64,000 bases of DNA, from the NCBI RefSeq assembly GCF_050587525.1, contig NZ_JBOBFT010000001.1:1-64000 (forward strand), read 5' to 3'. A program made the translations under genes and the position numbers. Position 1 is the first letter of the stretch, and each line of letters starts with the position of its first letter. Origin of the DNA: Plantibacter sp050587525 (lineage in GTDB: Bacteria > Actinomycetota > Actinomycetes > Actinomycetales > Microbacteriaceae). Below the pieces are notes generated by a model. That model did not search any database, was not told where the DNA came from, and saw only the letters and a list, made by a program, of their open reading frames with translations. Shown here one piece after another: positions 30,838 to 39,467 of this stretch.

Positions 30838-31326
30838 ATGGCAGATTCATCGTTTGACGTCGTGAGCAAGGTCGACAAGATGGAGGCGGACAACGCCCTC
30901 AACCAGGCGCACAAGGAGATCGAGCAGCGCTACGACTTCAAGAACGTCGGAGCATCGATCGCCTGGAGCGGCGAGAAGATCCTGATGAAGGCGAACACCG
31001 AGGAGCGCGTCAACGCGATCCTCGACGTCTTCCAGTCGAAGCTCATCAAGCGCGGCATCTCGCTCAAGAGCCTCGACTCCGGCGAGCCGTTCGCGAGCGG
31101 CAAGGAGTACCGCATCGAGTCGACCCTCAAGGAGGGCATCAGCCAGGAGATCGCCAAGAAGGCGAACAAGCTCATCCGCGACGAGGGCCCCAAGTCGGTC
31201 AAGTCGCAGATCCAGGGCGACGAACTGCGCGTCTCCTCGAAGAGCCGCGACGACCTCCAGGCCACGATGGCGCTCCTCAAGAACGCCGACCTCGACATCG
31301 ACCTGCAGTTCACCAACTACCGGTAA
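30838..31326 (+). CDS. yajQ: YajQ family nucleotide-binding protein
   Basis: 162-aa member of UPF0234/YajQ, small cytosolic double-ferredoxin-fold proteins. In Xanthomonas and Pseudomonas, homologues bind cyclic di-GMP and act as transcription cofactors. The N-terminal SSFDVVSKVDKMEADNALNQ and RYDFKNV motifs and the C-terminal LQFTNYR are diagnostic. Full length for the family. TAGCAT at 30826-30831 with 6 nt to ATG indicates a leaderless mRNA. Its role in Actinobacteria is not established. Confidence 0.95.
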   Translation: MADSSFDVVSKVDKMEADNALNQAHKEIEQRYDFKNVGASIAWSGEKILMKANTEERVNAILDVFQSKLIKRGISLKSLDSGEPFASGKEYRIESTLKEGISQEIAKKANKLIRDEGPKSVKSQIQGDELRVSSKSRDDLQATMALLKNADLDIDLQFTNYR

Positions 31327-31362
31327 CCACCGCTCGGCCGGCTCCGCGGTACTCGGCGTCGA

Positions 31363-32397
31363 TCAGCGGTTCGCGGGTTCCTCCCGCAGATACGATCGCG
31401 CCCATCGCCTGATGTCGGCGAACGCATGCGCCCGCACGTCCTCCTCTGAGAGGAACACGTCGTGCAGTGCGCCGTCGAGTCTGGCGATCGTCACGAGCCT
31501 TCCGAGGTCGAGCGCTCGTTGGGCGACCCCGACGACGTCGAGCGCGACATCGCTGTGCCGCATCGCCTCCGTCCACCTCGGCAGGAGGGTGCTGCGTGCC
31601 GAGAGCAGGGTGAGCACGGGAATCGCGAGTTGCAGGCCAGCGTCGACGGTCGTCTGACCCCGGAGGATCGCGTTCAACCAGCCCGGGTGGAGCGGGAAGC
31701 CGTGGAGCGGCCGCCAGTCCAGGTTGTAGTCCCACTCGCCGTCCATCGTCTTCGAGACCGATCTCGTGTAGAAGCCGAGGTCGACGACGGGGAGCTGCGC
31801 GAGCGGGTCGATCCTCGCGCCCACCTGGATGATCGGCGCGATCGTCTTCCGCCCGATCTGCCGCGACTGGAACTCCAACCACGGGCTGTTCAGGATGAGC
31901 GCGGTGACACGATGCTGGTGCCGCGCCGCCCACAGGCTGAGCGTGAGGCCGCCAGTGGAGTGCCCGAGGAGGACGAGCTTCCGGCCGTTTCGCTTGCCGC
32001 CGTTTCCGCCGGACGAGCCGTGCCCCATCGCCTCGAGCGCGGCATCGATGTCCTCGTCGTACGTCGCGAGGCTGTCGGTGTAGCCGGGCGTCTGGTGCTC
32101 ACGCAGACTGCGCCCGTACTTGCGGAGGTCGAGCGCGTAGAAGCGGGCGCCGAGGCCCGACCAGAACTGGGCGAGGTGGGTCTGGAAGAAGTAGTCGGAC
32201 CAGCCGTGTACGTACAAGACGTCGACCCCGTCCGCGACGTCGGGGAACAGGAACTCCTCGAGCTGTTCGAGCGGACTCGGCCGATGGCGAACGAGCGTCG
32301 CGACGACCTCGCCCTCCGTGTCCGGTTGGAGCTCAAGAGTGAGCTGCTGGAACCCGTCCCCCAGCAGATCCGGTTGCCACGCACGCGCTTTCCCCAT
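31363..32397 (-). CDS. Alpha/beta hydrolase (serine hydrolase family)
   Basis: About 344-aa alpha/beta-hydrolase-fold protein. It shows VLYVHGWSDYF (oxyanion region), LLGHSTGGL with the nucleophile Ser, and DGALHDVF with the putative catalytic His. No signal peptide, so cytosolic. The fold resembles the monoglyceride lipase/lysophospholipase group. ATG at 32397 follows TAGGGT by 6 nt (leaderless); GTG at 32400 would add one residue. It is convergent with yajQ. The substrate is unknown. Confidence 0.85.
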   Translation of the reverse strand: MGKARAWQPDLLGDGFQQLTLELQPDTEGEVVATLVRHRPSPLEQLEEFLFPDVADGVDVLYVHGWSDYFFQTHLAQFWSGLGARFYALDLRKYGRSLREHQTPGYTDSLATYDEDIDAALEAMGHGSSGGNGGKRNGRKLVLLGHSTGGLTLSLWAARHQHRVTALILNSPWLEFQSRQIGRKTIAPIIQVGARIDPLAQLPVVDLGFYTRSVSKTMDGEWDYNLDWRPLHGFPLHPGWLNAILRGQTTVDAGLQLAIPVLTLLSARSTLLPRWTEAMRHSDVALDVVGVAQRALDLGRLVTIARLDGALHDVFLSEEDVRAHAFADIRRWARSYLREEPANR

Positions 32398-32440
32398 CAC
32401 CCCACCCTAGGGGTACGGTGTCGGCGCGTGCGTGAACCGA

Positions 32441-33394
32441 CTACTGCTGAGGCTGCTGCGGATACCCCTGCGCCTGCTGCTGGCCGGAGGGGTCATGACC
32501 GTACGGCGCCTGCGCGGAGGGCTGGGCGTTGGGCTCCGGACGGGTGCGCCCTGCGAGCGCGTTCGTGGCGATGTCCGCACCGATCGTGAGGAAGCCCGCC
32601 AGGTAGACGCCGTAGATGATCGGGCCGAAGAAGCCGTTGTTCACGAAGTAGGCGAAGCCGAGGTTGTCGTTGATCGACCGGACGATCGTGGCGACGGCGA
32701 CGAACACGAGGAGGACGACGGTGCCGGCTGCGGCCGCGAGACCGATCGAGGTGAGCAGGCTCTTCGCGTCGTAGGCGGCGGTCAGCGGCTTCACGTAGAC
32801 GAGGACGACGAACGCAGCGGCGCCCCAGATGATGAGGTTGAAGAGGTTCGCGCCGAAGCTCAGGAGCGACTCGCCGGCGTACTGCGAGAAGTACGGGGTG
32901 AAGAACGCGCCGATCAGGCCGACGAGCGCGAGCACCAGGCCGAGACCGGCCGCGATGCCCGTCGCGACGAGCGCGGCACGGATCTGCGGGGCCTTGGCGC
33001 TGGGCACGCGCGGCGCAGCGGGCGCCTGCCCGTACTGCTGCTGCTGGGGCTGCTGCCCGTAGCTCTGCTGTTGGCCGTACTGCTGCTGAGGCTGCGCGTA
33101 CTGCTGCTGGCCAGACTGCGGCTGACCCGGCTGCCCCTGCGCCTGACCGTACTGCTGCTCGCCCGGCTGCGGCTGGCCGTAGGGGTACCCCGGCTGCTGC
33201 GCCTGTCCGAAGTTCGGCTGCTGACCCGTCTGCTGCGCCTGCTCCGGCACGCGCTCACCGTACTGGGGCGGCTGCTGCTGCGCTGGGGCCTGCGGGGCGA
33301 TGAACGGTGGTTGCGACGGCGGAACCGGCGTCGGCTGCTGCTGCTGCTGAGGGGCCACCGGCGGGACGTTCTGAGGCGCGTTGGGGTCGGTCAT
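32441..33394 (-). CDS. Gln/Pro/Gly/Tyr-rich membrane protein of unknown function
   Basis: 317-aa protein. Residues 1 to about 130 are low-complexity, dominated by QQQ, QYGQ, QPG and PP repeats, resembling intrinsically disordered, prion-like domains. They are followed by four hydrophobic helices (AALVATGIAAGLGLVLALVGLIG, LFNLIIWGAAAFVVLVYV, IGLAAAAGTVVLLVFVAVAT, IIYGVYLAGFLTIGAD), then a second short Gln-rich tail. Both tails should be cytosolic. TATGCT lies 6 nt before the ATG (leaderless). I do not recognise a characterised homologue; such proteins are often annotated only as hypothetical membrane proteins. Confidence 0.8.
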   Translation of the reverse strand: MTDPNAPQNVPPVAPQQQQQPTPVPPSQPPFIAPQAPAQQQPPQYGERVPEQAQQTGQQPNFGQAQQPGYPYGQPQPGEQQYGQAQGQPGQPQSGQQQYAQPQQQYGQQQSYGQQPQQQQYGQAPAAPRVPSAKAPQIRAALVATGIAAGLGLVLALVGLIGAFFTPYFSQYAGESLLSFGANLFNLIIWGAAAFVVLVYVKPLTAAYDAKSLLTSIGLAAAAGTVVLLVFVAVATIVRSINDNLGFAYFVNNGFFGPIIYGVYLAGFLTIGADIATNALAGRTRPEPNAQPSAQAPYGHDPSGQQQAQGYPQQPQQ

Positions 33395-33488
33395 GCGTCC
33401 AGCATAGTGAAGCGCGGAGCGCCGATCGGCGAGCGTGACGACGTGCGACGAAGACGCGTCACGGCCGGTCGCGGAGCGGAGGAACACC

Positions 33489-33521
33489 GATGGCGCGTGC
33501 CCTTGCGGAGCACGCGCCATC
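33489..33521 (-). terminator. Hairpin terminator after fprA
   Basis: Perfect 12-bp arms (33489-33500 and 33510-33521) with a 9-base loop, 22 nt beyond the fprA stop. Confidence 0.75.
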
Positions 33522-33542
33522 GACTCGGAAGCGCTCCCGCGA

Positions 33543-34901
33543 CTACTCGTTCCGGGAGATGCGGACCATCTCGTCTCGTGGGACGACCTTGATGCGTGCA
33601 CGCTCGTGCGGTGCGCCGAGGGCGATCTCGTGCTCGTCGAGGTGGTGCCAGCCGTCGAGATCGGTGAACTTCACGCCGCGCTCGTCGAGCAGCGCGACGA
33701 TCGATTCCTCGCTCGGGTCGACGGGCGTCCACCAGTCGGCCTGGTCGTTGATGACGTGACTGATGGTCTCCATCGCGTCGGACTTCGTGTGGCCGATGAG
33801 GCCGACGGGGCCGCGCTTGATCCACCCCGTCGCGTAGACGCCGGGCACGCGCTCGTTGCTCCCGGCCTGGAGGACCTTGCCCTCATGGTTGGGGATGACG
33901 CCGTGGATCTCGTCGAACGGGACGCCGTCGAGCGGGCTGCCGAAGTAGCCGACCGCGCGGTACATCGCCTGGATGGGGATCTCACGGATCTCGCCCGTTC
34001 CGACCACGCCGCCCTCGCCGTCCGGCTGCGTGCGCTCGTAGCGGATCGCTGCGACCTTGCCGGTGCCGTCGTCGACGAGCTCGAGCGGCTTCGCGTAGAA
34101 GTGGAGGTGCAGGCGACGCGATGCCTCGCCGACCTCGCGCTTCCGCCACTGCTGCAGCACGCGGTCGATGACCATGACCTGCTTGTTGCTCGTGACCGCT
34201 GCCTTGGACGCCTCGTCGTAGTCGAAGTCCTCGTCGTACACGATCATGTCGACGTCGCGCAGCTCCCCGAGCTCACGGAGTTCGAGCGGCGTGAACTTGA
34301 CCTGCGCCGGGCCGCGGCGGCCGAAGACGTGGACGTCCGTGACGGGCGACTGCTTGAGCCCCTCGTACACGTTGTCGGGGATCTCCGTGCTGAGGAGGTC
34401 CTCGGCGTGCTTCGCGAGGATGCGCGAGACGTCGAGCGCGACGTTGCCGTTGCCGAGGACGGCGACGGACTCCGCTTCGAGCGGCCACGTGCGCGGAACG
34501 TCCGGGTGGCCGTCGAACCAGCTGACGAACTCGGCCGCGCCGTAGGAGCCGTCGAGGTCGACGCCGGGGATGTCGAGGGGTGCGTCCTGGATGGCGCCCG
34601 TGGAGAAGATGACGGCGTTGTAATGGTGCTTCAGGTCATCGAGCGTGATGTCGGTGCCGAAGTTCACATTGCCGAAGATGCGGATGTCACCGCGGTCGAG
34701 CACGTCGCGGAGGGCGTTGATGATGCCCTTGATGCGCGGGTGGTCCGGGGCGACGCCGTAGCGGACGAGTCCATAGGGCGCCGGGAGTTGCTCGAAGAGG
34801 TCGATCGAGACGTCGAACTTCCGTTCCGCTTTGAGAAGGATGTCGGCGGCGTAGATGCCGGCGGGTCCTGCTCCGACGATGGCCAGCCTCAGCTTGGTCA
34901 C
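33543..34901 (-). CDS. fprA: Ferredoxin/flavodoxin-NADP+ reductase FprA
   Basis: 452-aa FAD- and NADP-binding flavoprotein of the adrenodoxin reductase type, which moves electrons between NADPH and ferredoxin. The FAD site AIVGAGPAGIYAADIL is at the N-terminus, followed by YGLVRYGVAPDHP, the NADP site VLGNGNVALDVSRIL and FGRRGPAQVKFTPLEL. The C-terminal ATGWIKRGPVGLIGHTKSDA is also diagnostic. Full length compared with mycobacterial FprA. GTG at 34901 has AGGAAAGG upstream. Ferredoxin is not encoded nearby. Confidence 0.95.
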   Translation of the reverse strand: MTKLRLAIVGAGPAGIYAADILLKAERKFDVSIDLFEQLPAPYGLVRYGVAPDHPRIKGIINALRDVLDRGDIRIFGNVNFGTDITLDDLKHHYNAVIFSTGAIQDAPLDIPGVDLDGSYGAAEFVSWFDGHPDVPRTWPLEAESVAVLGNGNVALDVSRILAKHAEDLLSTEIPDNVYEGLKQSPVTDVHVFGRRGPAQVKFTPLELRELGELRDVDMIVYDEDFDYDEASKAAVTSNKQVMVIDRVLQQWRKREVGEASRRLHLHFYAKPLELVDDGTGKVAAIRYERTQPDGEGGVVGTGEIREIPIQAMYRAVGYFGSPLDGVPFDEIHGVIPNHEGKVLQAGSNERVPGVYATGWIKRGPVGLIGHTKSDAMETISHVINDQADWWTPVDPSEESIVALLDERGVKFTDLDGWHHLDEHEIALGAPHERARIKVVPRDEMVRISRNE

Positions 34902-34950
34902 GGATGGTTCCTTTCCTCAGCCCACAGTGGGGTTCTCGACTTCGGCACCT

Positions 34951-34978
34951 CCGGGTCGTTCCGCTCGGAACGATCCGG
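34951..34978 (-). terminator. Hairpin terminator downstream of the prenyl synthase gene
   Basis: Twelve-base arms (34951-34962 and 34967-34978) with one G-T pair and a 4-base loop, between the prenyl synthase stop and fprA. Confidence 0.6.
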
Positions 34979-35017
34979 GCGCGGGCCCGCCAGAGGGCGT
35001 GGGTTCCGCGCGCCGAC

Positions 35018-36082
35018 TCAGCTCGTGCGGTCGACGACCGCCTCGGCGAAGTTGATGAGCGACTTCTTGACGGAGCCGTTCGGCAGCGGCGCGATCGAGG
35101 CGATCGCATCGGCAGACCACTGGCGCGCCTCGGTGAAGGTGCGCGCCGTCACGGCGTGCTCGCGCAACTCCGTGACGAGGTCGGCGAAGACCGCCGGGTC
35201 GTGGTCCGCCTGGTTGGCGACCTCGGCGTCGATCCGCGCGACGAGCGACGCCGCAGCCGGGTCGGCGAGCGCTTCGAGCCGGAGGTACAGCATGGGGAGC
35301 GTCACGACGCCGGCGCGCAGATCGGTTCCGGGGACCTTGCCGGTCTCCTCCGGCTGCGGCGAGAGGTCGATGACGTCGTCGATGAGCTGGAAGGCGATGC
35401 CGATCTTCTCACCGAAGTCGACGACGGGCTGTTCGAACTCGGCGGGCGCACCGGAGAAGATGACCCCGCTCCGGGCGGCGGCGGCGATGAGCGAACCGGT
35501 CTTGTCCGAGAGGACCTGGATGTAGTGGGCGACGGCGTCCTCACCGTCGCGCGGACCGATGGTCTCGTGCAGCTGACCGAGGACCAGGCGCTCGAAGGTG
35601 CCGGCCTGCAGACGGATGGCTCGTTCTCCGAGGTCGGCCATGAGCTGGCTGGCGCGGGCGAAGAGCAGGTCGCCCGTGAGGATGGCGGTGTTGTTGCCGA
35701 AGACCTGGTGCGCGCTCGGAACGCCACGACGCTTGTCCGCATCGTCCATGACGTCGTCGTGATAGAGCGAACCCAGGTGGGTGATCTCGATGGCTTCCGC
35801 CGCGAGCAGCACTTCGTCCGTGATGCCGTTGCCGAGCTGCGAGATGAGCAGGGTGAGCAGCGGGCGGATGCGCTTGCCACCGGCTTCCAGCAGGTAGCGG
35901 GCGGTCACGTCGACGAGGTCGTCCGTGAAGGCGAGCTGACGTTCGAGCCCCGCTTCGAGACGATCGATGCCGTCGTCGATCGTCCGGGCCAGCTTCTTGT
36001 CGGCTCCGGACGCGAAGACGCGCTCGGTCAGTCCGACCTGGCCGGCCAGGCTGCTGACACGTCGGGTCGCGCTGGGATTCAC
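35018..36082 (-). CDS. Long-chain polyprenyl diphosphate synthase
   Basis: 354-aa trans-isoprenyl diphosphate synthase that builds the menaquinone side chain from FPP/GGPP and IPP. Both Asp-rich motifs are visible: HDDVMDDADKRRG (first, DDxxD) and FQLIDDVIDL (second), with GGKRIRPLL and SDKTGSLIAAA between. It is somewhat longer than heptaprenyl/octaprenyl synthases at the N-terminus. GTG at 36082 follows TAGGCT by 6 nt. It lies 2.5 kb from menG; in this clade the enzyme is commonly found near menG. The exact product length cannot be deduced. Confidence 0.92.
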   Translation of the reverse strand: MNPSATRRVSSLAGQVGLTERVFASGADKKLARTIDDGIDRLEAGLERQLAFTDDLVDVTARYLLEAGGKRIRPLLTLLISQLGNGITDEVLLAAEAIEITHLGSLYHDDVMDDADKRRGVPSAHQVFGNNTAILTGDLLFARASQLMADLGERAIRLQAGTFERLVLGQLHETIGPRDGEDAVAHYIQVLSDKTGSLIAAAARSGVIFSGAPAEFEQPVVDFGEKIGIAFQLIDDVIDLSPQPEETGKVPGTDLRAGVVTLPMLYLRLEALADPAAASLVARIDAEVANQADHDPAVFADLVTELREHAVTARTFTEARQWSADAIASIAPLPNGSVKKSLINFAEAVVDRTS

Positions 36083-36146
36083 AGGACTAGCCTATCCGTG
36101 TTCTGTCGGGGAACCGTGCCTGTCACAGGACATCCGCACGTGCGGA

Positions 36147-36584
36147 TCAGCGCACACGCATCCCGTTCGAGTCGAAGAACTCGAGGTGGGACATCGTGCG
36201 GGCGAGCCCCTGCACCATCGCGTAGCCGTCGGCGTTCAGCGCAGGCCACGTCCAGGAGGTCACCGCGGGAGCCGACGGGAGCGCCGCTTCGAAGAGCGCG
36301 GCCTCCACACCGGTGCCGTGGTGCTTGGCGCGGACGACGACCTCGACCACCTGACCGGTGCTGCCCATCGTCGTGAACTGCAGCCGCGAGCCGGTCGCGT
36401 CGTCCCGCACGATGAACTCCCTCGTGCCGAGCGTGTCCGGCGGGATCTCGGTCGTGTCGAAGCGGTCGTACGGACGGCCGATGGTCGTCTTGGCGCGGCG
36501 GATCTGCAGGATCACGACGAGGGCGAGGAGCCCCACGATCGCGATCCCCCACAGCCACGGGCCGCCTGGGAGGTTGTCGAGCAT
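36147..36584 (-). CDS. Small membrane-anchored protein of unknown function
   Basis: 145 aa, with an N-terminal membrane helix (WLWGIAIVGLLALVVILQI) followed by Arg/Lys and a cytosolic C-terminal domain of about 110 residues with a beta-rich pattern (GSRLQFTTMG, VVEVVVRAKHHGTG, WTWPALNADGYAMVQGL). I do not recognise the family. It sits upstream of the prenyl synthase in the same orientation, 64 bp away, and may be co-transcribed. Confidence 0.75.
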   Translation of the reverse strand: MLDNLPGGPWLWGIAIVGLLALVVILQIRRAKTTIGRPYDRFDTTEIPPDTLGTREFIVRDDATGSRLQFTTMGSTGQVVEVVVRAKHHGTGVEAALFEAALPSAPAVTSWTWPALNADGYAMVQGLARTMSHLEFFDSNGMRVR

Positions 36585-36637
36585 GCACCCAGTATGAAGG
36601 CTGGTCCCTGAACGTGTCGAAGTCCCCCGCCACCGCC

Positions 36638-36750
36638 CCGGTCACTGAGCCTGTCGAAGTGCTCGCCCACCGCCCCGGACATTGAGCCCGTCGATGTGCC
36701 CCGGTCACTGAGCCCGTCGAAGTGCCCCGGTCGCTGAGCCCGTCGAAGTG
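36638..36750. repeat. GAGCYYGTCGA hairpin repeats, four direct copies
   Basis: Copies at 36638-36661, 36675-36698 (diverged), 36701-36724 and 36727-36750, all in one orientation, with degenerate sequence at 36604-36624. The last copy has a wobble-compatible CGCT/AGTG stem and ends at the base directly before the TAG stop of the APC permease (36751-36753). Confidence 0.85.
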
Positions 36751-38310
36751 CTACGTCAACCCGCCGTCCACCGAACGCCCGTACTCGATCGACTCCTCCG
36801 GCACGAGCACCTCGGTGTCGCGGTTGAGGCTCTCACCGCGGAAGAACGGCTTCGACGACGTCCGCGTCCACCACAGCAGCATCAGCACGAACCCGAACGC
36901 GAGCGAGCCGACGCCGATCACGAACGTGCCGCCGACGCCGAAGAGGACCGTGTACCCGTAGTCCACGGCGAACATGTCGATGCAGCTCTGCACGAACGCG
37001 TACGTCAGCATCAGCGCACCGAGCAGCGGGAAGAGCCCCTTGAACACGAAGTCCCGCGCCGACCGGAACAGCACCTTCCGGAAGTACCAGACGCACGCGT
37101 ACCCGGTGATCCCGTAGTAGAAGGCGATCGCGAGGCCGAGGGACAGGATCGAGTCGGCCAGGATGTTCTCGCTCACGAACGTCATGCCCACGTAGTAGAC
37201 GATCGCGACGATGCCCATGACGAGCGTCGAGAACGACGGCGTCTTGAACGTCGGATGCACCGTCGAGAAGCGTTTCGGCAGCGCCTTGTACGCGGCCATC
37301 GCGAGCGTCCCGCGGGCCGTCGGGAGGATCGTCGTCTGTGTGGAGGAGACCGCGGAGATGAGTACCGCGACGACGAGGATCCACGCCCACGGACCGAGGA
37401 TGAGGTCCTTCAGCGCCAGGAAGATGTCGTTCGCGTTGTCCTCGTTCCCGAGGCCCGTCCCCGTCGTGCCGAGGCCCGCGTAGACCATCGCCGCGACCGT
37501 CACCGTCACGTAGGTGATGAGGAGGACGACCGTCGAGATGAGGGCTGCGCGGCCGGGGATCTTCTGCGGGTCCTTCGTCTCCTCGTTGAGCGCGAGGCAC
37601 GTGTCCCAGCCCCAGTAGATGAACAGGGCGAGCAGGACGGCCTCGGTGAACCCGTGGAAATCGGTGAACGCGAACGGGTTGAACCAGTCGAGGGAGATCG
37701 GCGTGGCGTCTGGGGCGGACCCGTTCGCCGCGCCGAGGAACGCGAACACGGCGAAGAGGACGAGCGCGAGGTACTGGACGGCGAGGAGGATGTTCTGGAT
37801 CCTCTCCCCCAACTCGATGCCGCGATAGCTGACCCAGGTCATGAGCGCGATGAACACGACACCCGTCGCCGTGACGAGGGGTACGTTCTGAGCGAGCGAA
37901 CCGTCGCCGATGAGCAGCCACAGGTATTGGCCGGCGACCTGCGCGAGGTTGGCGAGGACGACGATGCCCGCGAGCGCGACACCCCACCCGCCGATCCAAC
38001 CGGTGACAGGGCCGAAGGCCTTCGTCGCCCAGGTGAACGTCGTGCCGCAGTCGGGCACGTCCCGGTTCAGTTCCCGGTACGCGAAGGCGATGAACAGCAT
38101 CGGGATGAATGCCACGATGAACGCGATCGGCGCCTGCGCACCCACCGCGAGGACGACGAATCCGAGGGTCGCGACGAGCGAGTAGACCGGGGCTGTGGAG
38201 GCGAGGCCGATGATGACCGAGCCGAACAGGCCGAGCGTGCCTGTCGCCAGGCCTTTCCCACCCGTGGCCTGGGGTTGTTCCGGGGACCGCGCTGTGTCGT
38301 GTGCCGTCAT
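36751..38310 (-). CDS. APC-superfamily amino acid permease
   Basis: 519-aa membrane protein with about 12-14 helices of the amino acid-polyamine-organocation superfamily. GLFGSVIIGLASTAPVYSL matches the conserved first helix, followed by CGTTFTWATKAFGPVTGWIGGW and NEETKDPQKIPGRA, characteristic of APC permeases. It should import an amino acid or amine by H+ symport. ATG at 38310 follows TAGCTT by 6 nt (leaderless). The substrate is not deducible, and no metabolic enzyme for it is adjacent. Confidence 0.9.
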   Translation of the reverse strand: MTAHDTARSPEQPQATGGKGLATGTLGLFGSVIIGLASTAPVYSLVATLGFVVLAVGAQAPIAFIVAFIPMLFIAFAYRELNRDVPDCGTTFTWATKAFGPVTGWIGGWGVALAGIVVLANLAQVAGQYLWLLIGDGSLAQNVPLVTATGVVFIALMTWVSYRGIELGERIQNILLAVQYLALVLFAVFAFLGAANGSAPDATPISLDWFNPFAFTDFHGFTEAVLLALFIYWGWDTCLALNEETKDPQKIPGRAALISTVVLLITYVTVTVAAMVYAGLGTTGTGLGNEDNANDIFLALKDLILGPWAWILVVAVLISAVSSTQTTILPTARGTLAMAAYKALPKRFSTVHPTFKTPSFSTLVMGIVAIVYYVGMTFVSENILADSILSLGLAIAFYYGITGYACVWYFRKVLFRSARDFVFKGLFPLLGALMLTYAFVQSCIDMFAVDYGYTVLFGVGGTFVIGVGSLAFGFVLMLLWWTRTSSKPFFRGESLNRDTEVLVPEESIEYGRSVDGGLT

Positions 38311-38421
38311 GACCGAAAGCTAGTGGGCGCCTCGGCGTGTGTCAATGGACCCGATCGGGGCACGTGCCCTCAGCCCGGTCCCTGGGCCCGACACCCCGCC
38401 CCGGTCCCTGAGCCCGAGTCT

Positions 38422-38537
38422 CCGGTCCCTGAGCCCGTCGAAGGGTTCACGTCTGCAGAGCCCTGCCCCGGTCCCTGAGCCTGTCGAAGGGCGCACATCC
38501 GCAGAGCCCCGCCCCGGTCCCTGAGCCTGTCGAAGGG
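38422..38537. repeat. 46-bp tandem array built on the GAGCYYGTCGA hairpin
   Basis: Three copies of the CCCT/AGGG type at 38422, 38468 and 38514, spaced exactly 46 bp, with similar 22-bp spacers. Two truncated copies precede them at 38374 and 38401. Located between the APC permease promoter and the menG stop. Confidence 0.85.
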
Positions 38538-38564
38538 CACACGCCACCGGCCGGAGCTCCCGGA

Positions 38565-39269
38565 TCAGAGCGGCTTGACGCCCCGATGCAGCGCGACGAT
38601 GCCTCCGGTCAGGTTGCGGTAGGCCACCCGCTCGTACCCGGTTTCGCGCAGCCAGCCGGCGAGCTCCTGCTGCTTCGGCCAGGCGCGGATCGAGTCGTTG
38701 AGATACGTGTACGCGTCTGCGTTGGAGCTGGCGATGCCCGCCACGATCGGCATGACGCGTTCCAGGTACAGGTTGTACGCGGCGCGCATGGGGGCGATGA
38801 CAGGGGTCGAGAACTCGCAGATCACGATGCGGCCGCCTGGCTTCGTCACGCGGAACATCTCGGCGAGCGCGTCCTTTGGGCGGACGACGTTGCGGAGCCC
38901 GAACGAGATCGTGGTGGCGTCGAATTCCGCGTCGGCGAACGGCAGCTTCGTGGCATCGGCTTCGACGAATTCGATGTTGGGGACGTCGCGGTACTTCTCG
39001 CGGCCCACGGCGATCATGCCTGGTGAGAAGTCGGCGGCGACCACGTGCGCGCCGTTCTTCGCGAGTGATGCTGAGGACGTGCCGGTGCCTGCGGCGAGGT
39101 CGAGGACGCGTTCGCCGGCGGTCGAGCCGACGGTGCGCGTGGTGACGATGCGCCACAGGGTGTCGTTGCCAACGGACAGCATCGCGTTCATGCGGTCGTA
39201 GTTGGTGGACACGTCGTCGAACATGGCGGAGACCTGCTCCGGCTGCTTGGACAGGTCTGCGCGATTCAC
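38565..39269 (-). CDS. menG: Demethylmenaquinone methyltransferase MenG/UbiE
   Basis: 234-aa SAM-dependent methyltransferase that adds the ring methyl group to demethylmenaquinone, the last step of menaquinone synthesis. VSTNYDRMNAMLS is the UbiE signature 1. VLDLAAGTGTSS binds SAM, and SFGLRNVVRPKDAL and LPFADAEFDA are typical. GTG at 39269 follows TAGGAT by 6 nt. Unusually it lies away from menA/menE/menB but close to menF, and the prenyl synthase gene is 2.5 kb distant. Confidence 0.95.
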   Translation of the reverse strand: MNRADLSKQPEQVSAMFDDVSTNYDRMNAMLSVGNDTLWRIVTTRTVGSTAGERVLDLAAGTGTSSASLAKNGAHVVAADFSPGMIAVGREKYRDVPNIEFVEADATKLPFADAEFDATTISFGLRNVVRPKDALAEMFRVTKPGGRIVICEFSTPVIAPMRAAYNLYLERVMPIVAGIASSNADAYTYLNDSIRAWPKQQELAGWLRETGYERVAYRNLTGGIVALHRGVKPL

Positions 39270-39275
39270 TCGTTC

Positions 39276-39281
39276 ATCCTA
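39276..39281 (-). promoter_or_regulatory. -10 box TAGGAT of menG
   Basis: On the minus strand TAGGAT is followed by 6 nt and the GTG start, so the mRNA should begin at or next to the start codon. Confidence 0.55.
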
Positions 39282-39316
39282 ACCGCGCCCCCTGGCCGTC
39301 CAGCCCGAGAGGTGTT

Positions 39317-39410
39317 TTCACAATTCAGGAACATCTGCAGAATTCAGGAGAGTTCGGGACGCCACGCCGATCGGATGTCCTGAATTCTGCAAACGGTCCT
39401 GAATTGTGCA
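39317..39410. repeat. AATTCAGGA double palindrome, copy 1
   Basis: Two nested inverted repeats. The outer arms pair CACAATTCAGGA with TCCTGAATTGTG (39397-39408). The inner arms pair TGCAGAATTCAGGA with TCCTGAATTCTGCA (39378-39391). The centre includes CGCCACGCCGATCG. It lies in the gap between menG and the DUF402 gene. A run of ten G residues follows at 39422-39431. Confidence 0.8.
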
Positions 39411-39467
39411 AATGGGCGTGCGGGGGGGGGGCGAGCAGCTCAGCGCGCACGAGTCGGCACGGGCGGA

